Below are positions 1 to 8,949 of a stretch of DNA of 64,000 nt, one piece after another. Under the pieces are notes generated by a model. The model had not been told where the DNA came from, did not search any database, and was given only the letters and a program-made list of their open reading frames with translations. Positions within the stretch are counted from its first letter, which is position 1. Every line of letters starts with the position of its first letter. The translations under genes and the position numbers were made by a program. Location of the stretch: NCBI RefSeq assembly GCF_001591025.1, contig NZ_BCTZ01000012.1, positions 186,001-250,000 of the forward strand, read 5' to 3'. The stretch comes from Sphingomonas soli NBRC 100801 (lineage in GTDB: Bacteria; Pseudomonadota; Alphaproteobacteria; Sphingomonadales; Sphingomonadaceae).

Positions 1-1
1 T

Positions 2-922
2 GAGGCGCGGCGGCTGGATCCGCCCGCGTTCGTGCAGGCGATGCTTGCCAAGATGGTGACTGCGCTGCTCGGCGTCTGCCACGGCGACAAGGGGCTAGCC
101 AGCTATCAGGGCACGGGACCGCTAAGCGGCGAGACCATCGCGCAATATGTAGAGGCGACCGGCGTGCGCACCCGCCCGCTCAAGCAGGCGCGCGAATGGG
201 GCTATCAGCGGCTCGCACATGGCGGGACCGTGCTGATCGTCGATGCCGCCCCGCCGCCCTTGTCGCGGCTGGTCGAGGGCGGCTGCGCCTCGACGCTCGC
301 GTTCGAGCTGTCGGATGGCAAGCACCGGATCGTCGTCAATTGCGGCGGCTCCGCCATGGCCGATGCCGGCGTGCCCGGCGCGCTCACCGAAGGGCTTCGT
401 ACCACTGCGGCGCATTCCACGCTGGTGCTCGCCGACAGCAATTCCACCGCGATCCACCCGGACGGCACGCTGGGCCGCGGCGTGATCGAGGTCGAGCTGG
501 CGCGTACCGAGAGCGAGAATGGCAGCCGCGTCGAGGCGAGCCATGACGGCTATGCCCGCCGCTTCGGCTTCCTCCACCGCCGCGTCATCGCGCTGGCCGG
601 CGACGGTTGCGACATTCGCGGCGAGGACATGCTGATCCCGGCGGACAAACGCCGCAAAAAGGGCACGACGCCGTTCGCGGTGCGCTTCCATCTGCACCCC
701 AGCGTCGAGATTTCGCCGACGGCAGACGGACTCGCCGCGATCCTGCGCACGCCGGAGGGGCATCTCTGGCAATTCCGCGCCAAGGGCGGTGCGCTGGCGC
801 TCGAGGATTCGATCTGGATCGATGGCAAGGGGCAGCCGGTGACGAGCCAGCAACTGGTCATCACCGCAGAATCGCCTCCGGGCGGCGCCAATGTGAGCTG
901 GTTGTTCCACCGCGCCAAATAG
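2..922 (+). CDS. Heparinase II/III family protein, C-terminal part (5' end outside window)
   Basis: The frame is open from the first bases of the window, so this is the C-terminal part of a longer protein. Visible features fit the beta-sandwich domain that follows the alpha-barrel in Heparinase II/III-type polysaccharide lyases: a stretch with [12 protein letters not shown], then [15 protein letters not shown], and further on [14 protein letters not shown]. Members cleave acidic polysaccharides; the substrate cannot be told from this fragment and the catalytic barrel is not in view. It ends 37 bases before purH on the same strand. I know this order from other sphingomonad chromosomes, but cannot check it here. 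Family assignment is fairly sure, function is not. Confidence 0.75.
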   Translation, partial: EARRLDPPAFVQAMLAKMVTALLGVCHGDKGLASYQGTGPLSGETIAQYVEATGVRTRPLKQAREWGYQRLAHGGTVLIVDAAPPPLSRLVEGGCASTLAFELSDGKHRIVVNCGGSAMADAGVPGALTEGLRTTAAHSTLVLADSNSTAIHPDGTLGRGVIEVELARTESENGSRVEASHDGYARRFGFLHRRVIALAGDGCDIRGEDMLIPADKRRKKGTTPFAVRFHLHPSVEISPTADGLAAILRTPEGHLWQFRAKGGALALEDSIWIDGKGQPVTSQQLVITAESPPGGANVSWLFHRAK

Positions 923-959
923 CGGGTTGCGCTGCGGCGCGGCATCCGTAGATGGGCGC

Positions 960-2522
960 ATGGACCAGGTAATCATCAAGCGCGCGCTCCTCTCCGTCTC
1001 GGACAAGAGGGGTATCATCGAGCTGGGTCAGTCCCTTGCCGCCAATGGCGTCGAGCTGGTCTCGACCGGCGGCACCGCCAAGGCGCTGCGCGAAGCGGGA
1101 CTCGCCGTCCGCGACATTTCCGACCTGACCGGCTTCCCCGAGATGATGGACGGTCGCGTCAAGACGCTCCACCCCAAGGTCCATGGCGGGCTACTCGCGG
1201 TGCGCGACAATCCCGAGCATGTCGCTTCGATGGAAGAGCATGCGATCGGCGCGATCGATCTGGTCGTCGTCAATCTCTATCCCTTCGCGCAGACCGTGGC
1301 GAAGGGTGCCGAGCGCGACGAGATCATCGAGAATATCGATATCGGCGGCCCATCGATGGTCCGCTCCGCTGCCAAAAACCATGAGAGCGTCGCGATCCTC
1401 ACCGATCCCGCCGATTATGCGCTGGTCGCAAATGGCACCACGACGCTGGCGGACCGCCGCAAGCTTGCGGCCAAGGCCTATGCCGCAACCGGCGCATATG
1501 ATTCGGCGATCGCCAGCTGGTTCGCATTCGCTGATCAGGGTGAGGCATTGCCGACGACGCTACCGGTCGCGCTGACCAAGGGCCCTGAGCTGCGGTATGG
1601 CGAGAACCCGCACCAGATCGCCGCGCTCTATCTGCCGCAGACCGGCGCGCGCGGCATCGCCCAGGCCGAACAGCTTCAGGGCAAGGAGCTGAGCTACAAC
1701 AATTACAACGATGCCGATGCGGCGCTCGAACTGGTCAGCGAATTCCGCGACGGCCCGCCGACCGTGGTGATCGTAAAGCATGCCAATCCGTGCGGCGTCG
1801 CCACCGGTGAGACGCTGGTTGAGGCCTATGAAGCGGCGCTCGCTTGCGACAGCGTCTCGGCGTTCGGTGGCATCATCGCGGTCAATCGTCCGCTCGATGG
1901 CCCGACGGCGGAAGCGATTTCGGGCATCTTCACCGAAGTTGTCGCCGCGCCAGCCGCCGATGAAGCGGCGCGCGAGGTTTTCGCAAAGAAGAAGAATCTT
2001 CGCCTGCTCATCACCGGCGAGCTTCCCGATCCGGCGCGGCCTGGCCTGATGCTCAAGTCGATCGCGGGCGGCATGCTCGTCCAGTCGCGCGACAATGGCC
2101 GGCTCGGAGACCTCAAGGTGGTCACCAAGCGCCAGCCGACCGAGCAGGAGCTGGCGGATTGCCGCTTCGCCTGGACGGTCGCCAAGCACGTCAAGTCGAA
2201 CGCGATCGTCTATGCCAAGGGCGGCAGCACCGCCGGCGTGGGCGCGGGCCAGATGAATCGCCTCGAATCCGCCCGGATCGCGGCATGGAAGGCCAGGGAC
2301 GCTGCCGAAAAGGCGGGCTGGGCTGAACCCCGCACGATCGGATCGGCGGTTGCCTCCGACGCGTTCTTCCCGTTCGCGGACGGTCTGCTTGCAGCCGTCG
2401 ATGCCGGTGCCACGGCGGTGATCCAGCCCGGCGGCTCGATCCGCGACGAGGAAGTCATCGCCGCCGCCGACGAAGCGGGTCTGGCGATGGTCTTCACCGG
2501 GATGCGGCACTTCCGCCACTAG
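960..2522 (+). CDS. purH: Bifunctional AICAR formyltransferase / IMP cyclohydrolase
   Basis: PurH catalyses the last two steps of de novo purine synthesis: formylation of AICAR with 10-formyl-THF, then ring closure to IMP. The 520-residue product has the usual length. The N-terminal MGS-like cyclohydrolase domain starts with [15 protein letters not shown] and carries [13 protein letters not shown] and [13 protein letters not shown]. The C-terminal AICARFT domain shows [18 protein letters not shown] and DAFFPFADG. The ATG at 960 is chosen because it directly precedes the conserved [15 protein letters not shown] start; an upstream in-frame TTG at 927 would add eleven unconserved residues. The cytosolic enzyme is probably transcribed alone or with the preceding heparinase-like gene. 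Confidence 0.97.
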   Translation: MDQVIIKRALLSVSDKRGIIELGQSLAANGVELVSTGGTAKALREAGLAVRDISDLTGFPEMMDGRVKTLHPKVHGGLLAVRDNPEHVASMEEHAIGAIDLVVVNLYPFAQTVAKGAERDEIIENIDIGGPSMVRSAAKNHESVAILTDPADYALVANGTTTLADRRKLAAKAYAATGAYDSAIASWFAFADQGEALPTTLPVALTKGPELRYGENPHQIAALYLPQTGARGIAQAEQLQGKELSYNNYNDADAALELVSEFRDGPPTVVIVKHANPCGVATGETLVEAYEAALACDSVSAFGGIIAVNRPLDGPTAEAISGIFTEVVAAPAADEAAREVFAKKKNLRLLITGELPDPARPGLMLKSIAGGMLVQSRDNGRLGDLKVVTKRQPTEQELADCRFAWTVAKHVKSNAIVYAKGGSTAGVGAGQMNRLESARIAAWKARDAAEKAGWAEPRTIGSAVASDAFFPFADGLLAAVDAGATAVIQPGGSIRDEEVIAAADEAGLAMVFTGMRHFRH

Positions 2523-2533
2523 AGTTGGACGCG

Positions 2534-3289
2534 TCAGTTCGATCCTGCGGTCTCGCACAGGATATTGCAGGCATTCGATGTCAGCGCCCGCGTGATGGCA
2601 TCGATCTGCTTGCGTTCGTCCGCGGTGAACCTGGTAGAATAAGCCAGCACTTTCTGTCTGAGCGCAGCGCGTTCGGCAGCCGGAAACGATGCGGCGATCG
2701 TCGGCAGGTCCTCAAGGATCGATGCCAGCATCGCACTACGGTTCGCAGGTGACATGCCGACTGTGGCTGCGGTATCCACGGTGCCTTCGATCGTCTGGAC
2801 CCCGCCCTCGCGCATCTGCGCGAGGGCGCTCACCGTCCCAGCGCGTTGGGCGGGGGTTAGCCCTGTCAGGGTCTCCGTGACCGCGCGATACCCGCGCTGA
2901 ACACAGACATTGGCGGCAATCGTGCCTAGCGAAATCTCGTTCTGCATGGCCAGAATCAGCGCATCTGGAGTTCGCGACCCGCTTTCGCCGTTGGCGACAC
3001 GACCGGCAAATTCGGCATATGCGAGGAGTGCGCCACCGATCGATACGCAGATATTGCCGATTTCGAGCGAAAGCGGCATCGCGCGTAACGCGTTCGCGTC
3101 GAATGCCCGCCGCACCAGCGCCGCATCTTCATTGTCCAGCCGGGGCTGCGCGCCGCGCGCGGCAGTTTCCAATTTTGCCTTAAGCTGCTCTCCCGCGGCG
3201 ATCATCTCAGCGCCGGTGGGGGTCTGTGCGCTTGCGGGTGCCGCCGCCAAGCAGGCCGCTGCCGCTAATGTGAGCATCAGGATCTTCAT
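2534..3289 (-). CDS. Hypothetical secreted protein
   Basis: I do not recognise a family. The 251-residue product begins with a clear Sec signal peptide (MKILMLTLAAAACLAAAPASAQ, cleavage probably after ASA near residue 21), so it should be periplasmic or exported. The mature part is mostly alpha-helical, with alanine-rich helices, four cysteines (at CVSIGG, CVQRG, and two in NACNILCET at the C-terminus) and no obvious catalytic motif. A GGAGGGGGCGG Shine-Dalgarno-like run lies just before the ATG. It is convergent with purH (11 bases apart) and lies 33 bases downstream of the flippase gene on the same strand, so it could be the last gene of the polA-flippase transcript. Confidence 0.7.
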   Translation of the reverse strand: MKILMLTLAAAACLAAAPASAQTPTGAEMIAAGEQLKAKLETAARGAQPRLDNEDAALVRRAFDANALRAMPLSLEIGNICVSIGGALLAYAEFAGRVANGESGSRTPDALILAMQNEISLGTIAANVCVQRGYRAVTETLTGLTPAQRAGTVSALAQMREGGVQTIEGTVDTAATVGMSPANRSAMLASILEDLPTIAASFPAAERAALRQKVLAYSTRFTADERKQIDAITRALTSNACNILCETAGSN

Positions 3290-3322
3290 GGTGTTTCCGC
3301 CCCCTCCCCAAAAAAGTGCTTT

Positions 3323-4840
3323 CTAGAGCTTTTCTTCCACGGGAAGCGTGGCGCCTGTCGCTGGCATTTTGCGAAATAGCGCGCGATCTCCTTCGCCGAA
3401 GCCGAATTTGATGATCACGTAGAGGAAGGTGATCAGGATAGCGGGCATGCCGATGCTGAGCTCCGCCCATTCATATTCATGGGGGAGTGCGGTGAACGCC
3501 GCGCCGACCAGGCTCGCAATGGCAATGGCTGCAAAGAAGCTGGGGCGCACGCCGATCACTGGCGCACCGGTCAGCCGGCGCAGCATGAACGCCTTTATGC
3601 CGGATCCGATGGTAAGCGAGATTGCGAGTGCGAGTGCCGGAGCGGCGGCCTGATAGCCGACATGGAGATCCTCGGCCTGCGCGATCAGGATGAAGACGAA
3701 GCTGAGCACGATCTGCAGCGCGAGAACCGCGATCGAGACCACCAGATTGCGCATACGGGCGATATAAACGAGCGCCGTTTCGCAAACCGCGCCGGTCGAA
3801 GCCAGCACTTCGGCGACCAGCAGGATGCAAAGCGCGCCCGCGCCGACGACGAACTGTGGCCCAATCAGCCCCATCACTCCGCTTGCCGGAATGGAGAACA
3901 TCACCGCCAGCGCCGCCTGTGCACCGATGATCCAGAAGCCGACCTGGCGCACCTGCTTGGCGATGGCGGCCATGTCGCCATTGGCCAGGCTCTTGGTGAT
4001 GACCGGGCCCAGGATCGGATCGAAGCTGGTCTTCAATTTCTGCGGCACCGAGGCGACCTGTTGCGCCATATAATAGATGCCGACCACGCCGGGCGAGAAC
4101 ATCAGGCCGAGGATGAAGCGATCGACGTTGCGCGTGGTCCATTCGATCGTGTCCGCGCCTGCCAGCGGAGCGTTGCGGCGCGCAAGCTGCCAGATCTTGG
4201 CGGGATTGGGTCGCCAGCCATGCGGCACGCCATATTCGCGCAGGAACGGGACGAGCGACGCGACCAGCGCCGCGAGCATCGCCAGCGCGTAGGCATAGAG
4301 CAGCCCGTCGCGCGTCGAGACATAGGAAAAGCCGAACGCAGCGATGCTGATCGTCCAGGGCTCGATCACCGCGCGCGCCGTGACCGACGCTTTTACATTG
4401 TGGCGATAGGCCAGTGCCGCCAGCACCACATCCGACGCCGCCGTTGCGAACACCGCGAGTGCTACGAAGCGCTCCAAGCCGGTGACCGGGCTATTGGGGA
4501 ACATCGCCTGGGGAAACAGGATCAGCGCCCCCGCCGCGATCCCGGAGCCGATCAACGCAACCACCAGTGCGTCGAACACCACGTGATTATGCGGGCGCCC
4601 GGTCGTCGCCAGCGCCTGTGCCAGACCGCGCTTCAGGCCCAGCGTCGCGACCAAAGCCGCGAACTCGATCACCAGCACCGCGATCGCATAGCGCCCAACA
4701 ATATCGGGGCCGTAAAAGCGCCCGGCGATGAACAGGAATGGCAGGCGCGCGACCAGCCGCATCATGAAGCCGAGCATGTTCGTCCGCCCGCCCTTGGCGA
4801 GTGCGTTGATGTCCTGCGAGGGGGCCGAAGCCTCGCTCAA
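3323..4840 (-). CDS. Lipopolysaccharide/polysaccharide biosynthesis flippase (MOP superfamily)
   Basis: A 505-residue polytopic inner-membrane protein with about twelve to fourteen hydrophobic segments spread over its length, as in Wzx/RfbX/MurJ-type flippases of the MOP superfamily. The N-terminal region (KGGRTNMLGFMMRLVARLP, then FLFIAGRFYGPDIVGRYAIA) matches the conserved first helix of O-antigen and capsule flippases, where GxxxxG-type residues line the translocation path. The likely job is moving a lipid-linked glycan unit to the periplasmic face; which glycan is unknown, and no glycosyltransferases are adjacent. Its start codon overlaps the polA stop by four bases (ATGA), so translation is coupled to DNA polymerase I, an odd functional pairing. 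Confidence 0.82.
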   Translation of the reverse strand: MSEASAPSQDINALAKGGRTNMLGFMMRLVARLPFLFIAGRFYGPDIVGRYAIAVLVIEFAALVATLGLKRGLAQALATTGRPHNHVVFDALVVALIGSGIAAGALILFPQAMFPNSPVTGLERFVALAVFATAASDVVLAALAYRHNVKASVTARAVIEPWTISIAAFGFSYVSTRDGLLYAYALAMLAALVASLVPFLREYGVPHGWRPNPAKIWQLARRNAPLAGADTIEWTTRNVDRFILGLMFSPGVVGIYYMAQQVASVPQKLKTSFDPILGPVITKSLANGDMAAIAKQVRQVGFWIIGAQAALAVMFSIPASGVMGLIGPQFVVGAGALCILLVAEVLASTGAVCETALVYIARMRNLVVSIAVLALQIVLSFVFILIAQAEDLHVGYQAAAPALALAISLTIGSGIKAFMLRRLTGAPVIGVRPSFFAAIAIASLVGAAFTALPHEYEWAELSIGMPAILITFLYVIIKFGFGEGDRALFRKMPATGATLPVEEKL

Positions 4841-7620
4841 TGCGCGTCGCCCCAGCTTTTCCCAACGCCGATCTCGACGCCCAGCGGCACGCTGAGCTTC
4901 ACCACCGGCTCGGCGGCGTTGGCCATCACGCGTTCGATCACCGGCTTCGCGGCCTCTACATCCGTTTCAGGCAGTTCGAACACAAGCTCGTCATGCACCT
5001 GAAGCAGCATCTTTACGTTGGGCAGGCCGGCTTCGGCCAGCGCCGGGTTCATCCGCGCCATGGCGCGCTTGATGATGTCGGCGCTGGTGCCCTGGATCGG
5101 CGCGTTGATCGCCGCGCGCTCGGCACCCTGGCGGACGTGCTGGATCGGTGCCTTGATCTGCGGAAACCAGGTCTTGCGGCCAAATAGCGTGCTCGTGTGG
5201 CCGCGCTGGCGCGCGCCTTCCAGCGTCTCGTTGATATAGGTCGAGATGCCGGGGAAGCGCTCAAAATAGCGTGAGATCATCGCCTGCGCTTCTTCCGCGT
5301 CGATCTCCAGCCGTGCCGCAAGGCCCCAGCGCGAGATGCCGTAGAGGATCGCGAAGTTGATCGTCTTTGCGCGCGCGCGCGTATCGCGGTTGACCTCACC
5401 GAACAGTTCCTGCGCCGTGGCGGCGTGAATGTCCTCGCCGCGCAGGAACGCCTCGCGCAGCTGGGGGACGTCCGCCATGTGCGCGGCCAGCCGCAATTCG
5501 ATCTGGCTGTAATCAGCGGCAAGGATGACATTGCCCGGCTCGGCGACAAAGGCGTCGCGGATCTGCCGGCCGATCTCGGTGCGGATCGGGATGTTCTGGA
5601 GGTTGGGATCGGTCGATGAAAGCCGTCCGGTCTGCGCGCCGGTCAGGCTGTAGCTGGTGTGGACGCGGCCGGTATCGCGATCGATCTGCGCCTGCAGCGC
5701 GTCGGTATAGGTGGATTTGAGCTTGGCGAGCTGGCGCCATTCGAGCACCAGCCCGGCTATCGCCACGCCCTCGGCCTTCATCTTCTCCAGCACCGTCACG
5801 TCGGTGGAATAGGCGCCTGATTTGCCCTTCTTGCCGCCCTTCAGCCCCATCTTGTCGAACAGGATAGCACCCAATTGCTGGGTCGATCCGATCTGGAAGG
5901 GCTGGCCCGCCTCGGCCTGGATCGCTTCTTCCAGCCGTGCCATTTCCTGCGCGAAGCGGCTGGAAAGCTGCGAAAGCTGGTCGCGATCGACCTTGATGCC
6001 CGCGCGCTCCATGCCCGCGACGACCGGGATCAGCGGACGATCGACCATCTCATAGATCCGCGTCGCGCCTTCATAGGCCAGACGCGGCTTGAACCGCGTC
6101 CACAGCCGCCAGGTCACGTCGGCATCCTCGCCGCCATATTGGGTGGCCTGATCGAGCGGCACCTGTGCGAAGCTGATCGCCTTCTTGCCCGTGCCGGTCA
6201 CGTCCTTGAAGGTAATGCAGCTATGTTCGAGCACAGCATGCGCGATCTCGTCCATGCCGTGCCCGGCGAGCGACTGCCCGGCGTCGAGATCGAAGCTCAT
6301 CACCATCGTGTCGTCGATCGGCGACACATCCATGCCGTGGCGGATCAGCACGTTCAGGTCATATTTGATGTTGTGCCCGATCTTGAGCACGCTCGGATCC
6401 ATCAGCAGCGGACGCATCAGCCGTGTCACTTCGTTCAGCGAAAGCTGGGGTGGGGCCTCGGCGAACATGTCGTCGCCGCTGCGATGGCCGATCGGGATGT
6501 AGCAGGCCTTGCCCGGCGCGGTCGCCAGGCAGATGCCGACCAGATTGGCGGCCATGCTGTCGAGCGAGTCGGTCTCGGTGTCGATCGCGATGGTGCCGCT
6601 GGCATGGCTGGCGGCGATCCACGCCTCCAGCCGCTCGATTGTCGTTACGGTGTCATAGGCGCCGCAGTCGATCGGCGGCAGATCGACGAAATTCGGCGTG
6701 TCGTTCGTCGCCAGCGCGGCGGCGGCCGCGACCGGATCGGCGGTGTCGCGCCCCGGCGCATGCGCGGCCATGCGCGAGAGCAGGGTCTTGAAGCCCTGAT
6801 CCTCAAGAAAATTGCGCAGCGGCTCGGGCGGGATGCCATCGAGCTTCAGCTCGTCGAGCGTCAGCGGCACATCGGTCTCGCAGTGCAGCTCCACCAGCTG
6901 GCGTGACAGGCGCGCCATTTCGGTATGCTCGATCAGATTTTCGCGCATCTTGCTCGGCTTCATCGTCGGCGCGGCGGCGAGCACGGCGTCGAGATTGCCA
7001 TATTCGAGGATCAGCTTCGCGGCGGTCTTGGGGCCGATCCCGGGGACGCCGGGGACATTGTCGACGCTGTCGCCCATCAGGGCGAGCACATCGCCCAACT
7101 GGTCCGGCCGCACGCCGAACTTGGCTTCGACATATTCCGGGCCGCGCCGCTCATTCTTCATCGTGTCGAGCATGTCGACGCCGGGCTGGATCAGCTGCGC
7201 CAGATCCTTGTCCGAGCTGACGATCGTCACGTCCCAGCCTGCCGCGACCGCGCGGCAGGTATAGGTGGCGATGATGTCGTCGGCCTCATAGCCTTCCTGC
7301 TCGATGCAGGGCAGCGAGAAGGCGCGGGTCGCCTCGCGGATCAGCGGGAATTGCGGGATCAGATCTTCTGGCGGCGGCGGTCGCTGCGCCTTGTACTTGT
7401 CATAGAGATCGTTGCGGAAGGTGTGCGATCCTTTGTCGAGCACCACGGCCAGATGCGTCGGCCCCTCCGCCTTGTCGAGCGCGTCGGCGAGCTTCCACAG
7501 CATCGCCGTATAGCCATAGACCGCGCCCACCGGCGTGCCGTGCCGGTTCGTCAGCGGGGGAAGCTGATGATAGGCGCGAAAGATATAGCCGGAGCCGTCG
7601 ACGAGATAGAGATGGGGCAT
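4837..7620 (-). CDS. polA: DNA polymerase I
   Basis: PolA fills gaps and removes RNA primers in replication and repair. The 927-residue protein has all three domains: an N-terminal 5'-3' flap nuclease (LYLVDGSGYIFRAYH, then GYEADDIIAT and ALMGDSVDNVPGVPGIGPKTA), a 3'-5' exonuclease near residues 330-520, and the family A polymerase. The proofreading site looks intact: Exo I AIDTETDSLD, Exo II GHNIKYDLNVL and Exo III YGGEDAD all retain the acidic residues. Polymerase motif A is DYSQIELR, motif B RAKTINFAILYG, motif C QVHDELVFE. It leads a leftward transcript that continues into the flippase by a four-base overlap. Confidence 0.98.
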   Translation of the reverse strand: MPHLYLVDGSGYIFRAYHQLPPLTNRHGTPVGAVYGYTAMLWKLADALDKAEGPTHLAVVLDKGSHTFRNDLYDKYKAQRPPPPEDLIPQFPLIREATRAFSLPCIEQEGYEADDIIATYTCRAVAAGWDVTIVSSDKDLAQLIQPGVDMLDTMKNERRGPEYVEAKFGVRPDQLGDVLALMGDSVDNVPGVPGIGPKTAAKLILEYGNLDAVLAAAPTMKPSKMRENLIEHTEMARLSRQLVELHCETDVPLTLDELKLDGIPPEPLRNFLEDQGFKTLLSRMAAHAPGRDTADPVAAAAALATNDTPNFVDLPPIDCGAYDTVTTIERLEAWIAASHASGTIAIDTETDSLDSMAANLVGICLATAPGKACYIPIGHRSGDDMFAEAPPQLSLNEVTRLMRPLLMDPSVLKIGHNIKYDLNVLIRHGMDVSPIDDTMVMSFDLDAGQSLAGHGMDEIAHAVLEHSCITFKDVTGTGKKAISFAQVPLDQATQYGGEDADVTWRLWTRFKPRLAYEGATRIYEMVDRPLIPVVAGMERAGIKVDRDQLSQLSSRFAQEMARLEEAIQAEAGQPFQIGSTQQLGAILFDKMGLKGGKKGKSGAYSTDVTVLEKMKAEGVAIAGLVLEWRQLAKLKSTYTDALQAQIDRDTGRVHTSYSLTGAQTGRLSSTDPNLQNIPIRTEIGRQIRDAFVAEPGNVILAADYSQIELRLAAHMADVPQLREAFLRGEDIHAATAQELFGEVNRDTRARAKTINFAILYGISRWGLAARLEIDAEEAQAMISRYFERFPGISTYINETLEGARQRGHTSTLFGRKTWFPQIKAPIQHVRQGAERAAINAPIQGTSADIIKRAMARMNPALAEAGLPNVKMLLQVHDELVFELPETDVEAAKPVIERVMANAAEPVVKLSVPLGVEIGVGKSWGDAH

Positions 7621-7655
7621 CGGCGAAGGGCTTAGCAGTGGAGCGGCGCAAGCCC

Positions 7656-7673
7656 AAGCCCGCGCGCGGGCTT
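7656..7673. repeat. Perfect 18-bp palindrome at the 3' end of the serine hydrolase gene
   Basis: The 18-base sequence AAGCCCGCGCGCGGGCTT reads the same on both strands and overlaps the stop codon of the serine hydrolase. It could fold into a GC-rich hairpin between that gene and polA, but no T-tract follows on either strand, so a terminator role is only a guess. Confidence 0.5.
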
Positions 7674-8787
7674 AGCGCCCGTGATTGGCGACGATAGCAG
7701 AGGCGACCTGCTGCATCAGCAATTGCCGTTCGCGCACGGGGCGGTTCGTGTCGCCCACCATCACCGCCAGCGCATAGCCCCGGCCATCTGGAGCGGTCAG
7801 GATGCCCACATCGTTGAAGCCCGCCGTCCGCCCGCCCAGATCCTGTCCGGTGCCGGTCTTATGGGCGTAGGTCCAGCCAGGCGGAACCGCAGCCCGCACC
7901 CGGGCCTTGCCGGTGCGCGCCGCTTCCATCGTCTTGATCAACCAGTCGGTCGAGGTTGGCGACAGAAGTTCGCCGCGCTTCAGCCGCGCCAATGCGCCTG
8001 CGATCGCCAGCGGTGCCGCGCCATCCGGGGGATCGGCGACATAGGCTTCGAACGCCGCCTTGCGCACTGAGGGTGCCAGACGAGACCGTGCCACGGCAAA
8101 GGCATTGCCCAGCGAATATTCGGGACGCCATTCGAGCCCGGCAGTGCCGGCCTGCAACAGCCGCTCGCCCGGGCCAAAGCGGATCGGCCCCAGGCTGCGG
8201 CGCGCGATGAATTCGCGTACCGCGTCGGGGCCGCCGACGAGGCGCAGCAGCTTGTCGTTGCAGGTGTTGTCGCTCATCTGCATCGCGCGGCGGATCAGCT
8301 CGGCCACCGTCGTCTGATAGGGCTGCCCGTCCTTCACCAGCGCGGCAACCGGCTGGTGGAACACGGTGAAATCCTCGCGGCTGATGCTCACCGGCGTATC
8401 GAGCGACAGCTTGCCCTGGTCGATCTGGTCGAGCACCGTCATCGTCACCCACAGCTTGCTGACGCTCTGCTGCGGCAATTTGCGTTCGCCGTTCGAAGAG
8501 ATCAGCCAGCCCTGATCGACGCTCGCCACCGAAACGCCGGCGATGCCGCCGAAATTCCGGGTGAGTGCGTCGAGCGACGAAACAAGCTCCTGTGGTGCCG
8601 GTGCGGTCGGGTGGAACAGCGCCTTCAGCGCGGCCGGAATGGGCAGCGAAACCTTATAGGTCGGCGCGGGGAGATAGGCCGCGAACTGCGCGTCCTGATG
8701 CACGGCGCAGCCCATCAGCATGGCAGGACCAAGCCCGGCGACCGTCACGGCGCGCTGAAAATCCGAGAACGAGAAAGATTCTCGCAA
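7672..8787 (-). CDS. Class A beta-lactamase-like serine hydrolase, probable lipoprotein
   Basis: The protein has the serine-transferase fold of class A beta-lactamases: the nucleophile SxxK as SVSK (in LPQQSVSKLWV), the SDN loop in QMSDNTCND, and the KTG triad in AHKTGTGQDLGG. The TTG at 8787 is chosen because AGGGG lies eight bases upstream and the resulting N-terminus is signal-like, with a hydrophobic run ending in LMGC, an approximate lipobox. An in-frame ATG at 8817 and further upstream starts have no such site. It may act on peptidoglycan or beta-lactams in the periplasm; the sequence does not decide. It should not be read as a proven resistance gene. It lies between nadB and polA on the same strand. 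Confidence 0.8.
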   Translation of the reverse strand: MRESFSFSDFQRAVTVAGLGPAMLMGCAVHQDAQFAAYLPAPTYKVSLPIPAALKALFHPTAPAPQELVSSLDALTRNFGGIAGVSVASVDQGWLISSNGERKLPQQSVSKLWVTMTVLDQIDQGKLSLDTPVSISREDFTVFHQPVAALVKDGQPYQTTVAELIRRAMQMSDNTCNDKLLRLVGGPDAVREFIARRSLGPIRFGPGERLLQAGTAGLEWRPEYSLGNAFAVARSRLAPSVRKAAFEAYVADPPDGAAPLAIAGALARLKRGELLSPTSTDWLIKTMEAARTGKARVRAAVPPGWTYAHKTGTGQDLGGRTAGFNDVGILTAPDGRGYALAVMVGDTNRPVRERQLLMQQVASAIVANHGR

Positions 8788-8949
8788 AGTTACAACCCCT
8801 TGCCCATGCTGGAACATGCGTCGGATGCGGATCATGCGAAAGAGATGGCTCGTGTTGATGCGACGAATCAAGCCTGTGTAGCGGTGAACCGTGAACAGAG
8901 GGAAAATGTCGGCCGGCATCGCCGGTCAACCCGCGCGGATGTGCCGGGA

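Noticed and set aside
7672..8787. Beta-lactam resistance gene
   Set aside because: Motifs show the fold, not the activity; the same fold serves other hydrolases, so resistance cannot be claimed.
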